NCBI RefSeq assembly: GCF_032854445.1
Contig: NC_088304.1
Span: forward strand, 16,469,850 to 16,503,703
Origin: Liolophura sinensis
Taxonomy: Eukaryota; Mollusca; Polyplacophora; Chitonida; Chitonidae
DNA length: 33,854 bases
Reading direction: 5' to 3'
The notes beneath the pieces are model-generated. The model did not search any database. It was not told the origin of the DNA and saw only the letters and a list, made by a program, of their open reading frames with translations. This document shows positions 12,801 to 21,800 of this stretch, piece after piece. Position 1 is the stretch's first letter, and each line of letters begins with the position of its first letter. Both the position numbers and the translations under genes were made by a program.

Positions 12801-15800
12801 CACGTCAAAGTACGCCTTTGTTTCAGAAGCACGATCAAACAGTTATGTGAGACTATGAAGACGCAGATCATCTCCAGGGCCTTTTATGGATGTAAGTCAA
12901 AGGTTTTCATTCTACTACATGTATCTTAGTGTAAAGGATTTCTTCTCCAAGGACAGAAATTTTGTGTGTGTTTGATTTAGCTTGGGGATTTCAGGTTTTT
13001 AAGCCTTTGGCCAGTAATGTCATGTTTTTGTGACCTGACTTCAGGTTTGCTTAACTGTAGCTTTACATCAGGAGTTTTAAAAGGTAACTGTAAAGATGTG
13101 ATGGTTCCTTGCAGTTTCTTCACCTGTAGCTGTTATATGTGTGAAATGGCCTTTACAGCTGAATCAGAGTACAGTAAAGAAGTTTTTCTTGTCATGCATG
13201 TTAGTAGAATTGGATCATCCTGATTTGCACTTTTTCATCAGATCTTTATCTTAAACATTATCTTCACTTAATTCATCACAACATAATCAGGTGCCCTAGG
13301 CGACTTTTTATTTTATTTGCATCTATTTCAACTTTGGAAAAAAACATCTCCCTAAAAATTATCAGGACACTTTTGTTCTGTCCATCCTTACAGGGAGGTC
13401 AACTTTAGTGAGTTATTTCTGGGAAGTTAAAAACCAGTAGTTTTGAGTGAAGATAAAAAAAAGTCAACTATCTTGATATATTCCAGATTACAGGGATTAT
13501 CAAACACCTTGTTCACATGGCTGGTATTCAGAGTGACCAGTGTATATGGATGGCTCCACCATTCTGTTAGACTTTGGTGCTATTATCATGGAAGCGTAAG
13601 GAAACTGTCAGCTGGTTATCAGATTGTGTTCTTAAGTTAGTGTTTTTGTTGGATCATTTGTCAGGGCTTGCCCACTGTCGTCACCTGAAGACTGTCAGGA
13701 CGCATCTCTCAGGATTGGTCCATCACAACATTGTATCAGCTGATGACCCTCTAGATGCTAGTGGAGGACTCACTAAACTTAAGTGGGAGGAGCTTTGTAG
13801 AGAAGGGGTGGTAAGTCGGTCTTTGCAGGAGTAAGATAATAGTGGAAAAAATTTTTTGATAGATATGAAGATCTCGGAAAACTATTTACCAGGTGTTTGT
13901 ATAACTTTTTTATCTAAGTTTTATCTAAGTGTTATTTCAGCATGAGAGTTACCAGTTATTAAGCTAGAAATATTATCAAACTACATGTTTGAATGTTTTT
14001 TCTGTGAAATATTTATCTACATCTCTGCCAACTTTGGGAGTGCAATTTTCCCATACATGTATGGCAAAATGTAACTGCAATCAAATAAACAGTACTCTTC
14101 ATTTTTGTGTAAAGTTGCTGACAGACAAATAACTTAAAAAAACATAAGCTCCTTTGTGGAGGTAAGTAGTTTGAAGCTTTTCAAATTCAACCATTCTTAA
14201 AATTTCCCGGGGCTAAAAGGCAGATGAGTACTTATCAGCACTTTAGCGTTTGTATTTCTCTTGATCTCAGGTGAATCAAGAAGAAGAGATCCACCGGCTG
14301 GTGTATTACGGGGGCGTGGATCCGGAGATTAGAAAAGCTGTGAGTACATCCATAATGCAATCACAGATTGATATAAGCACCAACATGCCATAGACCAGTA
14401 TTGCAGATGAGGAATATTGCACCTGTGCCAGCCATCTGTACATCATGATGTAACGTTGTACCTGATTGAATATACTGTGGTAGTTGTTTTTGTCACAGTA
14501 GTGGATGATTTATTTTTTTCATTGTCAGGCGATGTAAGATATGATGGAATTCTTGACTTACATGGATACAATAATCTGTTATGTGGGCAACATGTATGCA
14601 ATATTAGGTTATGGGAAAAAACGCATGTCATGTATATGTAGTGAAATAGAAAAGTGGGCCCCTGTCTGGTTGTAAATGGTGAGTGAGTGAGTGCTTCTGG
14701 TTTAACTTCGTACCTAACCATTTTTCAGTCTTATGACGACGAAGGAATTCTTAGAGTGCATGTGATGTGCCTCCTTTTTGCAGGCTGCTTCACTGAGATG
14801 CCTTACCAAAGGCAACTAAGCCACCCCGCCCTGGCCAATATACTGATACGGGTCAACCAATCATTGCATTATCCCCTTCGTATTGAACACCTAGCGAGGA
14901 AGTTACAACTTCCTCTTTTAAGGTGTTAAGTGTGACTCGACCCAGGATTGACCCTGGGTCTACTGCTCCCGAAGAGGAAGTTGTAAATGGTGCTTGCCTT
15001 TCAAGCACTAGGACATGTGGGGTATGGGGTTATATCCGACAAAGGAAATCTGTTCTTGACTGCTTCTGAGGCTTTGTTGGCAATTAATGTGCACAGACAG
15101 CTGTTCATTGAAGACCTCTTGTCTCACACCATTATGGCATGCATATATGTGTGTCGTGTGTTGAAAAGTGTGTGAGTACATTTAGCTTGCTTAAGGCCAG
15201 AGGTTTGCCTGGGGCTCTTCACTTTCTTAAACCATTAAAACTGACATCCATCATAATGCATGGAAGTGAAAAGTTCTTGTTTTAAGCAACAACCAAGTAC
15301 ATAAGTATAATGTGGCTGCCAAATGTATGTTAATGGATGTACCTGTAGTTTGGTGTGTGTTGACAGGTGTGGCCTTACCTTCTGGGTCACTACCAGTTTG
15401 GCAGCAGTGAAGAGGATCGCTGTGCAGTGGACGCGGCACTCCAGACGGCCTACGAGCAGACCATGTCAGAGTGGCTGGCTGTGGAGGCCATTGTCAGACA
15501 GAGAGACAAGGAAATCATGGCAGCTAATCTGGCCAAGCTCTCCTCAGAGAGTCAGGATGGTCAGATTCCCCTGGTGAGGAAAGACTCTAGTCTCAGTAAC
15601 GACGTGTTTATATCACAGAGTTTTGACTCTGACGATTTCTCCCACCCAGAGACGCTTCCCGAGGAAAGCTCCACTGCCATGACGACTCCAACTCCAGAGC
15701 ACCGCCTCTCCTTAGAGACGTGTATAAATGTGACGACCCCTGATCTCCTGCAGACAGACACAGATGACATGTCGCCACGGGAAACCAAGTTGTCCTCAGG

Positions 15801-18800
15801 TGACAGTCCTGACGATGGACTGGGTGACTCTATAGCCAGGCAGAGTTCTCTGGCCACGCGGTCAAAGCTGGGATCGGCAGCAGATTCTGAGGCGACAGAT
15901 GCAGGCCGTTCAGAGATGGGCAGTCTGACAGACCGCAGCATCATAGTGACGAAGTCGTCTGTGGACAGTGCAGGGGTTGACGATTACTTCAGTGGAGCGG
16001 AGTGCACAGACGATATGGCCGTTGGGGAGATCGCAGCGCCCGGGGATCAGGACAGCGAGATGGAGCTCTCTGCCCCAGAGAATCTGGGGATGGAGGGGGC
16101 GAGCAGAGGCGTGGAGTTAGAATCAGATCTGTCGGGTTAGTATCGTACATCACAGACTATCATGTTGAGTTAGAATCAGATCTATCAAACATCACAGACT
16201 ATCATGCTGAAATAGACTGTGATCTTTTGGGTTAGTATCAAACATCACGGACTATCATGTTGTTTTAGAATCAGATCTATCAAACATCACAGACTATCAT
16301 GCTGAAATAGACTGTGATCTTTTGGGTTAGTATCAAACATCACGGACTATCATGTTGTTTTAGAATCAGATCTATCAAACATCAAAGGCTATCATGTTGA
16401 GTTAGAATCGGATCTATCAAACATCAAAGGCTATCGTGCTGAAATAGAGTGAGATCTTTTGGGTTAGTATCAAACATCACAGACTATCATGTCGAGATAG
16501 AATCAGATTTATCAAACATCAAAGGCTATCATGCTGAAATAGAGTGAGATCTTTTGTGTTAGTATCAAACATCACAGACTATCATGTTGAGTTAGAATGA
16601 GATCTATCAAACATCAAAGGCTATCATGTTGAGTTAGAATCGGATTTATCAAACATCAAAGGCTATCGTGCTGAAATAGAGTGAGATCTTTTGGGTTACT
16701 ATCAAACATCACAGACTATCATGTTGAGTTAGAATCAGATCAGTGCATTGCAAAAGTTTTATATGTTTAACTTCCTTGTAGGCATTCTGTGATTCTTATT
16801 GGTTGCTGGTTTTGCTGCAATATCCATCCAATAAGTTTCTATATTAAATGATTTACTAGATTCTGATTGGTTGTTACTTTTTGTTACTTATACATAACTG
16901 CTTCAGATCTTTTTTTGATTGTTTGGTTAGGGGTAAGATGTGGGTGTGCATGAAGATTTTGGGTTTGATTTGTTGAACTATTTTCCAAATTATGGATTTC
17001 TGAAAATAGAAAAAGTTGGACCTAATGAAATTAGGATTTCCCGGTGCATTTCTGAGTGGGTGATGGCGGTATTGGCTATTTTCTGATGACTCTTGTTTTA
17101 AAATGTAGTGGCCAAGATATATGATGTATTATTTTTTGTCACTCTGAGTAGCAATCAATAAACTGAACTCTCTTTTTTTATCTCTGATTCAGGTACTCGT
17201 CACCTGTCAGCCAGCAGAGAAAGTCTCATTTCACCATCGTCTCCAGCATCTAATGGAGGAATCTACTCTGTAAGTCGCACATTGCAATCAAATGAGGCAT
17301 GTACATGTATTAAATAAAGTGTGTGGAAGATTTTCTATGAGGTATTGATACATGTGTGTAATAAAGTGTGTGGAAGATTTTCTGTGAGGTATTGATACAT
17401 GTGTGTAATAAAGTGTGCGGAAGATTTTCTGTGAGGTATTGATATGTGTATATAATAAAGTGTGCGGAAGATTTTCTGTGAGGTATTGATATGTGTATAT
17501 AATAAAGTGTGTGGAAGATTTTCTGTGAGGTATTGATACATGTGTGTAATAAAGTGTGCGGAAGATTTTCTGTGAGGTATTGATATGTGTATATAATAAA
17601 GTGTGCGGAAGATTTTCTGTGAGGTATTGATATGTGTATATAATAAAGTGTGCAGAAGATTTTCTGTGAGGTATTGATACGTGTATATAATAAAGTGTGC
17701 GGAAGATTTCCTGCAAGGTATTGATATGTGTGTGTAATAAAGTGTGCAAAAGATTTTCCTTAGGTAAATATACATGGTTTTCCAACAAAGCTGTTGATCT
17801 TTATTGGTTGTATTAGTCAATGGTATGTAAACAAAGGTGGACATTTTTTTCTACAAGTACTATTTCTTTTTAAAATTACAAGTTTAAATGTTTTTTATGT
17901 TAAATTCAAAGGTTCATCATATTGGCTTATTCTAATTGTTCTTTTGTCTCAGGAAGATCTTTTTCAATTTTGTTTGGTAGGTAGGATTATATTCTACTGG
18001 GAAAATATAAGTTTCAGCACTAAAGTTAAGATTTTAATACCTTTATATGCCTCTAAAAATGCTCTTAGTACATTTCTTGAGTGAATGCATATATTATATA
18101 TGTAATATCACATGTAAATTTTGTCCAAAATTTTGCTCCGACAGTGAACGTATCTTTTGAAGGAACGTATTGTTTTCAGTGACGTTTTGTTGTTAAATGC
18201 ACGGTTAAGAACTCAAGGATGTTTTAATAACTTGTTTTCAGACTGAAATGTTAGAGAATGTGGCCCTGAATCTCCATCGTATTGACAAAGACGTGCAGCG
18301 GTGTGACAGAAACTACGTGTACTTTACCCCTGAGAACCTAGACAAGCTAAGGAATATCATGTGCACGTGAGTTGTGTGGGCTGAAGCTAATTATGAGCTC
18401 AACTCATGGCACAGGTCATTCTACCTCAAATCCTTTCTGCTTTATTACCAGTCATTCTTACTCAATACCAGAGCCCTAACCAAAGTCATCAAGGCATGTA
18501 TTTCACCTTCAAACCTAAGATAAAAGCTAAACATCGAAAGTGACGTTCATGACTTTTCATGAACCATGTCATTCCAAGTCAGTATTCACTACTTTCATTT
18601 CCCATAAACACCAGTTCCCAAAGGAAGATTTAAGAAATAATAGCACAAGTAGCATCAAGTAAAGCGTGGTTATATTTGAGAGAGAAGCAGTCATCAATTT
18701 TTCAGTGAGATCAAAATCAAATTTCAAACTGATAAATTCAGTGAATAATTTCCAGGTGTTTAAGCTGTACTTTTATTGCAACTGTTCATTGCAGCTGTTC

Positions 18801-21800
18801 ATGAAAGCACTGATGTGATAAACAAGGAGTTTTAATATAACTTTTACTTTTGTTGTTATAGTTATCAGATAAGTTATTTCGACTTATTTTTATAATAGAA
18901 GTTAACCCTTTTAAGCACAAGTGTGTTTATTTATTTATGTATTTATTTATTTGCCATTTTACACCATAGTGAAGAATATTTCACTTACACGACAGCGGCC
19001 AGCAGTATGGTGGGAGAAAACTGAGCATAGCCAGGGGGAAACCCACGACCATCCAAAGCCAGTTCATTCAGAAATCTCCCACCACTTGCCTTGCTGATTT
19101 GCTGACCTCTCTGTTTACAGATACGTTTGGGAACACCTGGATGTTGGTTATGTACAGGGAATGTGTGACCTGGTTGCTCCTCTACTTGTAATATTTGATG
19201 ACGGTTTGTTTTCATTGTTCATAGTCTCAGCTCTCTTTTTTCAAATGACTACATGTATATTTACAAAATGGCTGCACAGGAAAATACTTTGGGTGAACTG
19301 ACTAAAAGGTACACTCAGGTAACCTTAACCTTAATTTCGAATCTTGTAGTCTAGCCTCTGAAAGGCGGGGTGTTTAGCCAGAGGCCAAAGGCCAGTAGTC
19401 CTTGTTTCCCCTGCCGAGACATTTTACAGGACATCTCTCTTCTGTAGTGACCATTGTTCTGTAATGCAATGCATACTGTCAGTGGTACTTTTCTGTGCTG
19501 GTAGAACATTTACAGCTCCAGATAAATTGCCTAGACTGGTCTTTTATTGCCTTTAGTGAGTGTTTCTTCGGCTTTGTTTTCATTTTTACCCTGGCAGCAC
19601 AGCTTCAGGAATGGAACCTTTTCATTTCCAAAGGTGATGCTTATAGTGTTTTTTCCATGAAACATACACGCAAGCCTGTGTCTCATGCACTCTGGTTTCC
19701 TCCATCAGTAACACTGACAGCCATCAGGCAACTGAACAGTTATGTAAGTATCATGTGAAACAACTAATCAACTAATGAAATCCGTTGTTTTCACAGAGGC
19801 CAAAACATACAGTTGCTTTTGTGAGTTGATGAAGAGGATGTCTACCAACTTTCCCCATGGAGGGGCCATGGACACTCACTTTGCCAACATGAGATCATTA
19901 ATACAGGTAATCATCATTTCCTCAGTCTTACCTGATAAGCTGTTTGAAATAGCCAAGAATACTGCGCTAACGGACAAAAACGGAACACTGCTGAAATAAG
20001 TGATAGAACAAGGCGGTAATATAAAAGACTTATAACATAGAGAGTAGAACAGATTAGTGACAACTGTATTATAGTTGACAAATGGTCACATGTAACTGGT
20101 GAGATATGTTAATATACTCCAGTTAAGATCATTGAAATTTTAGTATGTCTGCTAATCAATGCTGCCAATACAGTAACACTGCACCCTCAACAGATGAGGG
20201 CTTTTTTTGCTGTAGTTAGCCTGCATAAACCATATATGCACGCACCGCTCGCTACAGCACATGTACGCGTCAGTGCATTAAGGCTTGTGGAATGATGGTG
20301 GACTTTTGCAGGTAAAGTTAGAGTGTATAAACCATATATATATATATATATATATATTTGCAGACTCATCGTTAGACAGAGGCTTGTGAAATACGAAAAG
20401 CTACGTGTACCTTCCAGTGGCTTTATGTTTCCTTCATTGAGGAAATTAGGAATTGGTATGATTTGATTATCTTCTGGCTGGTTTCAGATTCTGGACTCTG
20501 AGTTGTTTGAACACATGCACCAGAATGGAGACTACACCCACTTCTACTTCTGCTATCGCTGGTTCCTCCTGGATTTCAAAAGAGGTGAGAAACTCAAGGT
20601 TTTATATCAGCTCGAGAGACTTCACCCAAATGTCTTTGTCCTGTCATAAATGTATAGTAACAAATTTGCTTCCTTAGACTGGACTGTGTTGGCATATAAA
20701 ACTGTTACGATGATTAAGACACTCTGCCCATTATTCTGCTGCATGATGTGAGACTTAATTGTATTCACTTGCTTGTAATACTATAGTGTTAAGTGTTTTA
20801 GTTGGTGTTGGGATGTACTGTGCTGTGTTTTCAGAACACTACCATTAAGTGTGTGCAGTATCATATTTATTTATTTATTTATTTGATCGATGTTTTACAC
20901 CATAGTCAGGAATATTTCACTTATACGACAGAGGCCAGCATTATGGTGGGAGGAAACTGGGCAGAGCCCGGGGGGAAACCCACGACCATCCACAGGTTGC
21001 TGACAGGTCTTCCCTCATATGGCCGTAGAGGAAGCCAGCATGTTGCAGTACCATAGATAATGGGATGAACTGTGTTGTATTTTCAGAACACTACTATTAA
21101 GTGTATGCAATACCATAGATAATGGGATGAACTGTGTTGTATTTTCAGAACACTACCATTAAGTGTATGCAACACCATAGATAATGGGATGAACTGTGCT
21201 GTATTTTCAGAACACTACCATTAAGTGTATGCAGTACCATAGATTATGGGATGAACTGTGTTGTATTTTCAGAACACTACCATTAAATGTATGAAGCACC
21301 ATAGATTATGGGATGAACCGTTCTGTATTTTCAGAATACCCCTGTGAAGTGCATTGAATGGTGTTGAGATATTGGTGTGTTTTCAAAAGGATACTCTAAG
21401 GTGTATTCTGTTCCACTAAGATATTTAGATGCGTTGTGTTGTATTGTCAGAATGCTACTGTAAAGTGCGTTAGCATTAAAAGCTGTTGATATATTGGGAT
21501 TCACACACATTGTATTGTATTTTCAGAGCTGCTGTATGAGGATGTGTTCTCAGTGTGGGAGACAATCTGGTCAGCAAAACACATCAGCTCCGCTCACTTT
21601 GTGCTCTTCATTGCCCTCGCCTTGGTGGAGTACTACAGAGACATCATCCTGGATAACAACATGGACTTCACAGACATTATCAAGTTCTTTAACGGTGAGC
21701 AGTAGTGTTGAACAACAGCACTGATGTGGTGAAGATGTTGGATGGATGGCATAGGTTGTTCACTCTTAAACTTTATAAATGGTAACAACTCTATTTAATT

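Larger units (their letters stand above)
20585..21526. other. Intron, 0.94 kb, built largely of the 62 bp array
   Basis: The tandem array from about 20809 to the exon 18 acceptor, interrupted by a mobile element, makes up most of the intron. Only 20585-20808 lacks an identified repeat. Confidence 0.75.

Noticed and set aside
14974-14992. Recombination of the SINE head with its own gaggaagttgtaa motif
   Set aside because: The gttgtaaatggtg there is the right-hand target-site duplication matching 14669-14681, so simple 5' truncation explains it.
17288-17844. Two overlapping minus-strand open frames of 166 and 169 residues
   Set aside because: Both are translations of the 47 bp array in different frames, so the openness reflects the unit's lack of stops. 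It is also inside an SGSM intron.
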